From positions 7,501,501 through 7,565,500 of the forward strand of contig JAZGTH010000007.1 of assembly GCA_036877525.1 (NCBI GenBank): DNA of 64,000 nt, given 5' to 3'. The notes beneath the pieces are model-generated. The model did no database searches. It was not told where the DNA came from and worked only from the letters and a program-made list of their open reading frames with translations. Shown here one piece after another: positions 36,801-51,700 of this stretch (positions are counted from its first letter, which is position 1; each line of letters opens with the position of its first letter). The position numbers and the translations under genes are program-made. Source of the DNA: Chromobotia macracanthus. Lineage: Eukaryota > Chordata > Actinopteri > Cypriniformes > Botiidae.

Positions 36801-39800
36801 AAAATTATTAAAACATTAATGATGTATAGATAACTGGGACTATTATTCATTCTGCTGTCAACTGTGGCCTGCTAAGTGCCAGTGCAAACATCCCCGGGGA
36901 ATCATTACTGAGCTATTCTGAGTAAATTGAAATTGAGACATTTTTTCATTTAAAGTGACAGGCATAAGCCTCACACCAAAATTCAGTTTACCTCAAACAT
37001 TTAATTCTATCAACACTTATAGGAATATCTCAGCTGAAAATAACAATTTTGACACTATTTACCCATCATCATGTCATTATAAACCTTCAAAATATTACCC
37101 TTTCCTTATTTGGAAGGAAATACGGTGGATTTTTTTTGGTATTTTCTGAAAGCTCCATTCATTGTATTGACAAGGAAAGATCCGCTAATACCTTATTCAA
37201 AAAACCTAGTTTTGTATTTTTTGGTTTAGAACAACGTGACAGTGAGTTAATGATGACAGAATTTTTATTTTCGGCTGAACTATTGCCCTAAATAACAGAG
37301 ACTTGGTTCAGTCAGAGGTGAAGGTGAGAATAGGCTTTGTTTTAGATGACACCATCTCCTGACACTCTCCTAATTCACTTACATACAAACACAGACCCAC
37401 ACCACTCTCATGTTCAGCGGACCGTATACATCTAATTTATCTAATGAGGAGAGAAATGAATAGATTTCACATCATAAAGGATTCTGGTTAAGAGGCTATT
37501 AGCTCCTCTTTGCACACTTCACTTCCTGGAACATTTCAAATTAGTCATGTCCATTAGACATGATGAAGATTATTAGGTTATAAATAAAGGGATCTGTCCG
37601 TGATGAGAGCTGCTCCTTTCAGACAAGCTGTCAATGACACTGCAGACCAACGTTCACCAGGATCCTCAAGCATGTCAAGCACATTTACGTTATCCAATCA
37701 AAACCTTGACAATTATGTACCAGCACGCAGAGGAATCACAACAGCTGACAATGAGCGGAACCACAGCGGGTCTGTTCTGATGTAATAGATTCAGAAGCTT
37801 TGTGTGTTTACGGTATTGGATGAAAGGTTTCTGCTGTGTTGTGTGAATGAAATCAGTGCAGTTTGCTGACAGAAGCTTTAAAACTGATGCTGATGACAGA
37901 TCATCATTATAGTGCTACGCTCTTGTGGATGAAATTTCTGGTTGAGTCAAAAGCCAACTGTTTCATAGAATATATGAGAAGATAGCTTTTCACTTCTGTT
38001 TTAAAATGAGCTGTACAGAGCTGCTAAACTAGGAGGACCCGTTGCTGGGGGTAGATGGATTTGAGTAGTGTATGTTTGTTCAAAGTGTGGACACACAGGT
38101 ATAGTGTAGGTGTAACATATGTATAATTTCAGATGCTTTTTTTAATTTGTTGTATTCTATCCCCCCATTGTATTCCTATCATCAGTTGTTCAGTCTATGA
38201 AGACGGCAACAAAGAAAACAGAGTTAAAAATAAAAGGAATGAACGTCAGATAACAATATTAGGTCTATGCATCCACATGTAAGGAATATTGTACAGTCAG
38301 CTGATAAATTGCAAAATAAACCCAGCTGAATAATTGAAAATGAATGCACACCCTGAGGTGCTTTTGTAATGCTTCAATTGTGCATTACATATCAATAGTC
38401 AAATAGTCCAGAGTTACTTATTTCACCTACACAAGGGTTTGCACATTTATCTCAAGACATTAATCAGGCTTTCATCCCTGTGTGTGTGTGCGTGAAAGAG
38501 AGAGTGAGAGAGAATTTTACAGTTACAAATATTACATATTATTACAGTATTTTCGTCTGGACAGTCGCCTCATTCAGCTTCACCTGAAATCATGGTGAAA
38601 TTACCATGCTTTTCATACATATTAAAGTAATTTTAGGGGAAAAGATGAAACATTACTTGTCTTTTTTATCCAACTTGCCTGGCCAATGTATTTCTCTGCT
38701 TCTTGCTATGAAATGCTGTATGGCTCTTCGAAGTTGGCAAATACCCATACAGTTACTGAAAATTAATCAACACACTGGAATCTGCCAACCAATCAAATTC
38801 ATTGATCTACCTGTACAGTATATAGGGAGCACCAGTGTGGCAGTGTGCTGACTCAAAAATATCTGCAGAGTCAAAAATATGATCTATTACAGAAGAGCGA
38901 GTGAAGAGAGAGAGCGCGAGTGAGGGGGGGTTGTTGGAGAGATGGGCACTGTCAGAGACGTACAGGAAAAGAGAAACTTACACTCTGACTGGTGTCCAGA
39001 AAACTCCCTGCTGAGTCTTTGCCAGCCTCCATCTGTTTTTGGTGTTCATAGGTGACCAGTGATAGAAAACATCTCTACGGTGTGAAATCTCTGTCAGTAC
39101 GCTGGAGCTTTACTGACAATCTGCTCCCTGCTTTCACCGTGTGTGTGTGCTTATGTATATAACACGCACACTTTCCACAGCAATGATTCATTATTGATGA
39201 CACCTTCAGAAACCAACACCTGCTGGATATTGGCATTCAATTAAGCAAGCGGCACGACCATCCTTACCTTGCAGTTTTCTAGCCTTAATTCCTGTTTTTA
39301 AGATTAACTCTGTCATTTTAGCATCTGATGGCCTTTGATGTAAGAAGTTTCAGGTAAAGAAGGCCTTTGAAAGTCTTTCTGATGCAGAGAAGACATCACA
39401 TCCTCAGATGTGCAGGATCTTAATGAGAGCCAATCATGATTTTTATAGGAACAAACTAAGTTAGGCAGAAAAACCCTGCGGTAATTCAAAAACAGACAGT
39501 TTGAAATCTGCCTGTAGAAAAGTTCATAGCATGCCTCTGATATGTAATGACAGACAGAACTGTCAAAACAAGTCAGCTTTTCGCAGTAATGTTAACATAA
39601 GAAGGAAGGGTATGATACAGAGGACAGTGAATTTCACAAGTTATGAATATTTCCAAGGTCTGTTTCACCACCTTTAGCTGATTACGGCCAGTCAGGGAAT
39701 GTACAGTACCAACACTCATTAGACTGTTAGCTTATTCACCTTACTTTGTTTTATCGATATTTTTAATTGCGACTCTACAAAGCATTTGGCACCAGTTAAT

Positions 39801-42800
39801 ATCTCACTAACACTCTTCCCACAATTTATGTCTGTACTTGTCAGGATTTAAACAAGCTTTTGACTTCATATTAGGATATAGCATATTCACATGCTCACCC
39901 TACTCACTGTAATGAATGAAGGCATCAAAACTTGCACTTCCTGAATTGAGTAACAATTGCTGTCTGATGGAACCTGCCAGAACTCATCAACTATACAATA
40001 CTTATGTACAAAAGCAGAATGGCAAGAAGTTTGTCTTTTGATGGTAAAATACTTATACCAGTTTAATATGCAGTCAGCTATCAGTCAATCATCTTTTTAT
40101 CTCCTAAACACTTTAACTCTGTGGCCATTTTAAAACTTTTTTTTGAAGAGTCAGAAATATCAGCTGCTGGCTTAACCAGTGGTGAGTGAATGGTGAGTGT
40201 GGGACGGGATTATCTCTTTTCTTGGCAGACAGGGCACAACCATGAGGGCTCCTTTGTGAAGTTCAAACCTGTAACCTTTTGGGCACCACCCACTGGTCTA
40301 CATTATCTTATTGCTCATTAATGTGACTAACGAAGCCTTTGTATGTTAGCGTTAAGCAGTTTTTTTTACCTGTTAGGGTGCGTTTACGGGTACGTTGACT
40401 CCCACAGCCAGAGCACTCTGTAAATTTAGACCAGGTACTGAAGCTGCAGTCATCTCTGCATGGCACCCAGCAGCTCCTGAAGCGTGACGGCATCGGCCCG
40501 GCCCATCGCAGACACTCTGACACGAGGGCTACCTCATCATAATCGTCCACACAGCTCACTCCTGACAGGAGACAAAATCCAGCCCACCACTGCTATAATC
40601 CAATCACATCTGCAGTCATTTATACCCACCCCAAAAGACACATAATAAACATCCGTTATTTTTAAGTTTCCAAACTGTTGCTTTCAAACTTCCAGCCTGA
40701 TAAATGAATTAAAAAATGCAGAAAGGCAACAATTCATAGTCATTTAATAACTATGTTCAATGACATTCAAAGACTGGTGTGCAAAGGCAAAACAGTAGCT
40801 ACACATTCTGTAAAAACCGAGTCTATCACACTATGATTTGTCTTGTGACAAAAGTGTTTGGATCAACTATAATCAGATTCAAGTGCAAGAGTGAAAATTG
40901 CAGTAACTACAAAAATGACACAAAACCATGTCCACATTTCCTCTAAAGTCATTTTTTTAAGTCATTGGTTTCAGTGTGACATAATTACTATGTTTTGTCT
41001 TTGTAGGGCAGCAAACTTCACTTTTCACCAATCCAGTCCAGCTTCAATAATGAACAGAAAATGCGCTGCTTTCTTTGAGTTCCTCACACATAAATAAGGA
41101 AGCAACATATCTGCTGCTGAATTAAGGCATGGTGACTAAAAGGCATAAACTTTTCCACATTATTTTTCCTTCTAGAGTGCTGATGTCACATCCTCTCTGA
41201 AGAAAACAGTCCTCCTCTGCATCAGGGCCGCTCAGGGACGATAAATGATATGCTTGGCAAATGTAAAGCTGGCTGTTACCTTTTCAGCATACGGGTGCAT
41301 TCATTCCACCCACAAGGTGATATATTCCTAGCAGACAGCAGAGATTGCACTGCATAGAGTTTTTGCTTACTGACTTTCAGGTCTGTCTCACATGGTGACA
41401 TGTTTTGACTCAGTCCTCCACAGTGTTGCTCGGTTCCACACAGAGGAGGCTTTTCATGGGAGCTTAGTCAACACACAGCTATATCGATAACACTTGAAGG
41501 AAACTTTTCAAACTAAATGGCAGGGCTTATTAGTGGTTGTGCTAACACTGTTTGACATTGAAGAACAAAATAACATTAACTGCTGCTAACTAAGACATGA
41601 CTATGCCTCTTTATTAAAGAGTATTTTATGGGGTTGTACTATTCCCGACGTTAAGTACATTTTACTGTAGCGACAACAATATGATGAAATGACACAAATG
41701 TTCAATAAATACTACTGTTTAGTTCCAGTCCTCAAATGTGATTGGATGAGAGGTATTCCAAGAGTGCTGATATAAGATGTTTTACTGTTTTGTATTAAGA
41801 GAGGAATCAAGACTATAACAACATTATCAATACAGACATGTCCAGGTATGACAGTTGTGGTCTCTCTCTCAGTTTCTGAAATTAGTAACGGGTCTTAGAC
41901 TTGTCCTGAACCAGTAATGGCAGATCCTGAATCCATGGCATAAGAACAGTTAAACAGGTAACAGGTAACAGGTAACGGGAAATTCTTTGGTTTTTCCTTA
42001 TTAATATACTTTTCATTATTCCTTGAACTGTGGTATTAAAGCAATATCACACACAATAATGCCATTGTACCGAATATGAGCACAGGTTAATGGTGATATA
42101 TTGCTGAATTTTAGCTGTTGTCAAGATGATCTCAGACAACCTTTATTTTTAATATGCAAGTTTTAATATACTCATAATTGCAAATTCAGCTGAATGTAAA
42201 TGGATCAACAGGGTTCGGAATTATATAGTGACTGGAATGCAAAGCTGTGTAGCACCAAATGCAATAAAGAATTTCGCTGAAGCTGTTTGTATTTTTATTA
42301 CTCAACAGCAATCACACACAGACCACTGACAAGTTGTCTAACAGAGCCATGCCTTTTGTTATGCTGAAGTAATTGACAAGAGCTATTCCAAACTAATTCA
42401 GCACAGCATCTATACAGACGGATGAACAGCAATGCTATTAAACATGTTAATTAAGCTTCTGCCAAAACAGTTGTTCAGGAGTCTCAATTCATAAGAGAAC
42501 ATTAAACATTCAAACTTGTATAGATTATAGGAATATCGTGGACAAAAGCAAAGAAAGGAATGGAGAAAGGTAAGTTGGAGACACTAAACTGTACCATACT
42601 AATAACCATACTTACAAAAAAGTGCAATGGTATTACCATGTGTTTTTAAACAATGTACCAGGGTAATACCATACTTTGTAGAATATGTACCGTGATATTA
42701 CCAGGGTATTCTTTGAAGTACTGTGGAGTACCATGTTTTTACTGCTTGATACTACCACTGTAACGCTGGACCACCCCATTGGATTTTTGTATTGGTTAAA

Positions 42801-45800
42801 AAACAGAATTAACCAGACCGCCCCGGTTTCGCAAAGCAAACAGTAAAATACTTTTTAAATACTTTGTCATTGCTTTTACTACTTTTTCAGGATTTAAACA
42901 GGATTTAGCGCACACACAAACACACACACAGAAAAAAGAATAATAATATATAAATAATATTAATAGAAAGACTGAATAAATTCTGTTTTATTTTGTTCAA
43001 TCTGGTGATTGCCAGACTATTCACAAATGAAACTCAGCTCTTTCATCTAGTTATTTGAATTCACAAGTTCATAAGGTTGGTTAGATAAGCCTGTTTACAA
43101 AGTCTGTAAGAGCTGCATAATTTTATCCCCACAGTTTAGCTGTGGTAATTAATGCTTAATGTATTGATTCAGATTTGTAAGAAACAAAATCACGCCCCTG
43201 TCTGACAGGCTTTGATTAGAGGACAAAAGAGGGATCAGATGAATTTAGAATTTGGAACAAAGCCATCGTTCACATTCAGGAGCCACATTGAGACTCTTGT
43301 CCACATGGATGTCACCTTCCCTGGGGCAATGTCACTCTGTTATCTCCCAAAGTGACCCTCTGATGTCTTTGAAGAGGAATAGATGTACAAACATGACTTT
43401 AACACATCTTATTGATCCCTATTTGAATTTCAAATTTTGATCTCTGACCAGATTGTTTGCTCTTTCCACTTCAGAGCAATGTGGGTGGAGAGCATATATA
43501 TAGAAGGGATGCATTTCAGTAATATTATTACAGTCTGTTTTTGTGTTTCTAAAGATATGAATAGTTATAGTCTATTAAATTAGTCTAATATACTATAAAA
43601 CGGTCATTATACAGCAAGAAATTTGCCTGTTGAATACTGTCACAATTATTGTATTCCAATCACAATTAAGTATTCCAAAAAGAAATATATTGCAATATAT
43701 AATGTGTAATATATAATAAACCTTAAAAGACATCATTTCCAGTATTGCTGAATATTCTTTATTTCCACTTGGCCATTTGTCCTTCCGTTTCAAAGGTTAA
43801 ATGGGGACTGGAGATTTAGTAGAGATTTTTTGCCATCTCCAACATTTCTACCATTTCATATTTCTCCCAGGGCAGAAATTTGTTTCTCTTCCTACTCCCC
43901 TCTACCGCCCTTTCTTTCTCACGCTCGTTCCCTTTTCCCACAATCCCCTAGAGACAGAAAGGTTGACAGCAGTGACATTCTGATTGGAGCAGCAGGTTGC
44001 CCATTTTCAGCACAATTATTTCCCCTCCGTCCCTACAGCTCTCCTATTCAATTCATCTCCTCTCCCAATTGTTAACATTTTAGTCTTATCTTGGCTCATG
44101 ACAGGGACCGTCTTAATAATGCAGCCACTTACAAAGGTGACAATGTTTGCTGACTACTCAAAAGGACACAGCAGAGAACTTTTGTGGCCCTTAAAAGACT
44201 CTGTCATACTTCCCAGCTAAGCTCTTCAGCACTCATTAACTGCACAGACAGAGATCACAAAAACCCACAAGATTCCTCTTTTCATTAGAGTAACCCTTTC
44301 ATTTGCTCCTAATATTATGGCTCTGATATCTGGAATCTAAGCCCAATTTAATGGCTACTGGAGCTCTGCACAATACCAAGAGGCTATGTGGAAAGCACTC
44401 CCTTACCCACCCAATAATAATGTGAATTGATTAACTGAGACATTTTAATCCATATTGTGAGACAAAGATTAGTATGTGTGGTATAATCAATACATCTGCC
44501 ATCTTGAATACCCCCGGTAAGATTTAGTGCACAATCAGACCTCACTTAATAACTGTGGTGTGGTGTTTAATTCAAACATGCAAAATAAGAACCCCAAACA
44601 ATAAAATACCCTCTCTCTAAAAACAGAAACAGGCTGAGGGCTTTTCACACGAAGAGTAGCGTGGAAAAGTGTCTAAAAAACTATTCACATGGAGTGAGAG
44701 GTGACTATTCATTAGCAAAAACTTCACAAACCAGAGCACAGATGTACAGTGCTCTGGTCACTCTTATGCTATAATAAAACAATAAGCTACAAGTGGCTGT
44801 GCATTACAGTGATTTTACCATGGGTAATGTGGTATGAGTGTCACAAACTCAAGGGATTTATTTTTGTTTAAAAATGGAAGAGAAAGGAATATGATAAGCA
44901 CCAATCGTCAAACAACTGCAAAATAGTCCTAATTGTAGACTGTTTGTGGTTACCAAGATGAGCAATCAAGGGACATTGAGACTGACAGCACTGAAATCAT
45001 TAGAGGTCACCAAGTTGCTTTACAACACTCCACTGTACCAAAATCACATGAGCTCCACTGTCTGCAATCCCATTGGTGGTTGCTGCATTAGGTCACCACT
45101 CATTTGCATAAAATTAAACCCCACAGTCACTGTTATCTTACACAGTCTCAAGACGCCAACTCTCACTGAAAACAAAGTTCTGGACACTTTGTAGCTGCAA
45201 ATCTATAAGAGGAAACACAATATGTGTGTGGTTCATGATGGTTTTGCAAAGGTGTCTGTCTTTCTGCTTCATTTAGCATAATTTACTGCATTGCCTTCTA
45301 CCCCAGTTGTTTATTTTTAAGGATGCTGACAGAGCCCAGTTCTCAAACCCAGCCAGAGTCTGTCGGCTCCCTCATTTGCATCCGCGTGGCAGAGAGCGTT
45401 TGTGTGCTTGTCTGAAACCACCACTCCACCTGAGTACGTCGAGCATAATCAAATTACAGCAGCCAGGGAGCCTGCCTAAAGTACAACAATAAATCATCCA
45501 GGTACATAAACAACCTGCGTAATTTTTAATCACCAGACTAAAGTAAAAACAAAAGCTCATTGCAGTCGCAACACTCGCTGTCGGATTTTGTGGAGCAAAA
45601 AGCAGGAACAAATCAGTGAACATTTGTAAATTAGCCAAGATTTATTGTTTGCTTTAATTTATGCTTTGTGTCAGAGAGATCCAGAGGGAGGTCAACTCCA
45701 TGTCAAGTGCTTGTTTAAATAAACCATGAAATTGAATCTGCACAAAGCCAAGTGCATGCTGCAGTCCATCTTCAAGTAAACCATATCCATAGTCTTGCTC

Positions 45801-48745
45801 TCTCTGTAGCGGCGACTTACTAGTGGTTTGTCTGAATCTTCTCATGCAAGATAACATTTACACAGACTTATTATTTCTAATGAATGGCCTCATTAATTTT
45901 AATGAATGCACTCAATATCTGGAATAATAGTGACCTTTGACTCTGCACAAAAATGTCAGCTTTCCTCCATTAAACCCATATGATATTCTGATAAATCAGG
46001 GAAGGTCAGCAAAATGTCATATTACATTATGTCCAAAAGTAATAACTTCTGAATACTGAATATAAGTTATCATTTACTTCTACAGTAACTCTAAAATTAC
46101 TTCAATAATTAACTCATTACCAAATATTACATTTTATTAACATATATAAAAAAGTCATACAATTTCTGAAAGCTTTACATTTTATGAAGCTTTTTTTATT
46201 TAAGCTGTTATGACTTAAAACTGAATGTTATGTGTAGGTATATATTATTACCAACACACTGTTGACTGCAATGTTCTGTGCAAACAGAAACTTAGACTGA
46301 GGTAAACAACTGCACTGTAACTGAAAAATGCATATGAGTTTTATGCTACAGAGAAGCTACATGTGACACAAAGGCAGGTCGTTTCTATTCACAATTTGTG
46401 ATTGACAGCTTTTCCTTCTAATGTGTCATATAAACACATATATGAACACCTCACGCAACATTCGCACTTCACACAGACCTGTGTAAATACAATCCTGTAT
46501 GTTCACAGTAATGCGTGAAACGACCTGTTGTTCTGAATCAAAGAGATTTAAAACAACAGGTGGGTCATCAGCTGTCAATCATTTACAAGAAGCAAACGTT
46601 TCTTACTGTACCTCTCATCTCTAATCCTTTCCCACAGGATTCAGTAGCTCCTGTCATTCCCTGCTGAACAGAATCTGGGACCAGAGTACACGGATGCCAA
46701 TGGTGCATCTTCCAGCTGGAAAAACATGAGTATTAATAGTTTTGCGTGAAATGTATTTGCTGTCTAAAAAAAAGGTCACTGCCAAGAGAAAATTGGTGAT
46801 GCATTTGTTTGGACCAGGTATTTAGCATGCAAATTCAAATAATGTAAATGTACAAATGTAGACAGACCCCCCAACGTAAACACAATCAACCCAAACAGTG
46901 CAAAGTATTCAATTAGCGATGCAATGTGTGACCCATGTACAGTAAACTTGTGTACAGTTCGTGGCTTGAATTGTGAGTTTACAAAACAGCTTATAATATA
47001 TTACAATCCAGCTTATTCACCTGTAAGTAGGGCAAACCAAAAGCGCCTCGCATTCTCTTTCCTCATACAGAGTGTCCGGACATTCTTGACCGCCATTGGC
47101 TGACAGCTGGATAATGATCCTGTATCGTGACTGTGTGGGAACCGTGCTGTTCGCTGCCCAAGAGAGACACACACATAAAGCATTATTTTCATAGATCTGT
47201 CAATTTATTAGCATTCTGTCAGTGATTATCACAGCAGGACCAATTGCAAAAGCTCTTTAGATAAGAGGTAATGATATGACAGCCATGCTGGAGTTGACAT
47301 TACACTCCCTTAGCTCCATCTATATAGATTCTAAGCTGAGGTAATGACTTCATTTAACAGGCGATGTAAGGCTCATTACACATTGCTAATTACTAAAAGA
47401 CTGATAATAGCACAATTAAGAGGGCAATTACATCAACAGAAAACTCAACAGGGTAAAGCGCAGTATTTACGCAGGGGACCTGGTTATTTTAAAACATTTC
47501 TTCTAAAAGTGTTGCCATTTCATTCCATTATAATAAACGTCTGTTCACTTCTGTTTAGTGAGAGTAATTGTTAATTAATAGTCTCATTAAGCATAATAAA
47601 ATTGTTCTACTGGCAAAAATAAAAGTCTTTCTGAGAGCGATCTACAGTACTTATCTACAGTACAGGCTTTAATTGCTTTTACATAGGAGGTATTTGACAT
47701 CCCAGCATGTGTGTGTGATACTGTGTGTGAAAGGGTGACACACACTGTAATCTCCAGAGCTCCCCTGTTTTCATTGCCACTGCTCAGGCCTTATGGCACA
47801 AATGAATTCTAGCCTTTAATAACAAACTCTGAGAATTTAATGCTTTTAGCCAAGGAAAGCAAGCATATTATTACATAAAAGAATTTGTGTGACGCAAAAC
47901 ACTAGGCATTACAGCTTTGTTAAAGCTTATAGGAATGTTGCCTGTTCAATACCAGATTAAAGCCCTGCTGACAGCATTTGTGGTGTAATGTTGATTACCA
48001 CAGAAAATAACTTTACTCTCCAATTTGATTTATATTTTAAAAAATATATAAATCACTGGTTACAGTACAAATAAAGTAAAAAGGACAAAGCAATAAACAG
48101 TACACACTGTTTTGAAAGTACAGTTCTATGATTATAGGGTTAATACAAAACATAAAACATTATAGGGTTAATATGACACTTGGTTAATAATTTGCACAGT
48201 TTCATTTAATATTAATTAATAGTATTTTAATATTTATACTTCATGCTTGTCATGCTTGCAAAGAGAATAAACCCTGTAATTTCCAGGCAAGGACATCAGA
48301 GAATAACTGCTACAGAATGACTAACTGACCTAGAAAAATGTGACAAATAATCAGAAGTTCACAATACACATTATTAACAAATATTCATGGGTTTAAACCA
48401 AAATATGAGCTTCACATTTCAGCTTCACTTCATTTACTTCTATTATAAGTGCAATAAAGTGACCATGATTTTGCTTAATTAAAAAATAAACTGTCTAAAA
48501 AATAATCTTCAGTGGTAATCAGCATCGTCACATATCTGTCTGCATACAGAACCTGGAGAGGTCCTTTAATAAGGTGCAGCTACAATGTCAAAGCAAAATG
48601 AAAGTGATTGTATCAACTTTGTACCTGGCAGGCATGTGGTAGGACAGGCTGTCCATTCACTAAAAGGAGTCACAATGCAATCTTTCTTACAGGGCAATGA
48701 ACAGGTCTGAATGGTGTCAGGTCGGGCAGAATCTGGACACCTGTG

Positions 48746-48787
<42 letters not shown>

Positions 48788-51700
48788 ACGTTATGTTTTT
48801 TATGGAGATTTTCCATAAACAATGACTTTTAAACTGTACAAACTGTATATTCTATCCCCAAACCTAACTCTCACAGAAATCCTTTTACATTTTCAAAAAG
48901 CATCATTTAGTATGTTAATTTCATTTGTGGGGAAATTTTGTGGGGACATTTGGCCTCCACAATGTTAGAAAAACAACACGTGCACAGATGCACACACACA
49001 CACACACACACACACGGAAAAGAGAGAATTGAAATTTGTATGATATTTTCTGTTGGCAAACAGTAATGAGCTGTCTTGAGTCGTAGCACAATGAGCAGAG
49101 AGTGTACTGTTTTTGACCGCCTTTGATGGCCACACCGTCCTGTTAGGCTTTGCTCCACAAACACAAACATTATTATGTGCAGATAAAGTACAGTTACTGT
49201 GACACTGTATGTGTGACAGAAGATCAGGACCACTTTGTAGAGGATGCTGATGTTATATTTATCATACCTCACCCGTTCAAAATGCACCCGATTGTATCTG
49301 AAGGAACATACAGTAAAAGAGATATTTTGGTCAGAGTGACAGAGAGAGAGAGGCTGTGTGTGTTATGTGAGCTTACGTGAGAGTTGTGAACTTATGAGAG
49401 TTATGTGAGCCTTTATATTTCCTGGGGTGGGGAGGTGATATTTCTAGAGTGAGAGAGAGAGAGCCCACATAGCTCTCTCAAACCATTTAACATAAAGAGT
49501 ATATATCCACTAAGGCAGTGGTACTCAAAGTGTGGGGGATGGAGGTATTACAAAGGACTGCCCTGTTTCTCAGATCTTTTTCAGTCCTCAAGTTCAAATC
49601 TGCTGTGTTGACGTTACATGCGAGAGCCAATTATGTCTGTGCACAGTCCTTCATCTCATTATATGATACGTGAGCTGTGCTTTCTTTACATAAAGAAAGA
49701 CATTTTCATGTGTATTATTAATGTGTCAGATATGAATGGTGAAGAGAAAGATCAAAGATTTCCTGTGAAAAATGATTTAAATTTCAGCCTGTACACACAG
49801 GTTTCAGAAGCAGCACAGAGCACAGAGTAATATGGACTACTTTTATGATACTTTTATGTGCTTTCAGAGCTTAACCGTTACAGTACAATCACTATTTTCA
49901 ATGGGAAAAACAATAACAGTATGGATTTATAATATCCTCACATAGCAAGACCTTTGACTGCGGCAAAAGCTCTGGTGCTTTGTGCAGTTTAAACTGACCC
50001 ACCCACTTAGACAGGAAGAACTGTCTGACTGGTATGCAAGTTAATCAATCACAGTTTGTTTTTATTTTTACAGGCCATTAAAAGATGAGATATATTGTAC
50101 GGCAATAAGAAACAATACAATTGTTTTGCTCTTTTTGTAAATGATTAAACAGAAAACAGTTTAAAAATGTAAAAAAAGATTGTAAGTACAGTACAATAAA
50201 TAACCTGTGTGCCCTTACTCAAGAAAGTTTAGAATCAGTCAGTTATCACTTACTAGTTTGTCGTTACGGCCCATTAGACACATACGTTTTTTCAGTTTTG
50301 TGTTGAATATCTGATAGTTAGCAAACAGATTGTGGACGGCCTGTGGACAAGGCATCCTCAAATAGGTTTTGAAAGACACAAGGGTGAGTAAATATTTCCG
50401 GGTGAACATATTTTGTTTTTTTTGTAAAAGTTTATCTAGTTTCAAAAGTGGGTGGGCAAAAAGAACCACTGCACTGGATTGTATGTTCCGCTGAAAAGAT
50501 GTTTATCTTTTTGAGCATATACACGCATTCAAGAACAAGTTGCTCTTCAGAAAACATCAATGCCTGTGAGCTGGATTCTAGACATACCATTCCAGACTCA
50601 GTTTTCTTCCCAGCATGCAGCAGCTATAAAGAGAAGCGGATGGACACAGCAGGACTCGACCAACTACAGGCTGTAGAGCCCAGCAAACAGGACACATCAA
50701 AGGAAGGGACAAACAAGAACAGAGGCATGAATCTTCTCTGTTTTTCCCCTCTCTTTTGTGCTCTGCGGAGCAGAATGTCATTACGGAGGGCAAACACCCA
50801 AAGGCAATGACGCTACAGAGTTTTAGGAAAAACAACAGAACAGAGAATGAATTGAGTGGGAGGAGAAGAAAGAAATTCAGAACAGAAGATCTCACAGAAG
50901 TCAACTGGTGCATTCTTTATCTGTCTCTTTAATGAAAAATGATGAGAAAAGAATATGACCAGGTAGTTTTTGATGTATTATCTGATTACAAAACCATCAT
51001 TATGGAGGACAACTGGAAACACTATGCTGGGCCACTTGATAAAGGCCAACTATGGTTCAGTCAACTGGATCCCAACCTTTCATATTTGCTATTTGATATT
51101 TTATGTTTGGAATAAGTTTAGAGTTATCTTATGTATATTATTTTTGTTACAGCACTTTAGTCTACTTTTAAGGTTCTAAAATTGCTTTAAAATAAAATTT
51201 GAATTGAGTTTTTAATCAGGCGATCTATTTTTAGTGGTATGCTTTATGACCACCACCCCATTAATAATGGCACAAAATAAAAATTTCATTGATAATTTAA
51301 AGATTCAAGCCAACGATCTGCTTTCCACTTACATGCAAACAAAAAATGTGTATGTATAAATTTTTTTAAATAAATGTGGACAAATCCAGTTAAACACGGA
51401 TTACACAAACTGCAAACAGGTTACTATAAACTTTATAAATCAAATTACCTGTCATTTCATCTTTACTGAGAAGCCTGCACATACGTTTCTTCAGCAAGTG
51501 GTGTTATATCAAGTGTCATTTAAGTGACTGACAAGCAATATCATTGCACAGTCTCAACCTGTTACGTGCTGTTATTTTAATCACAATCAGTTCACTGAAA
51601 CTTGAGACGTGTCACAGGGAAAACAGCATTTTCTGTGACAGCAGCAGTATTCAGTCTGGTAATTGGCAGTGGCTTTTTAATCTGTTAGGGGCCGTTTACA

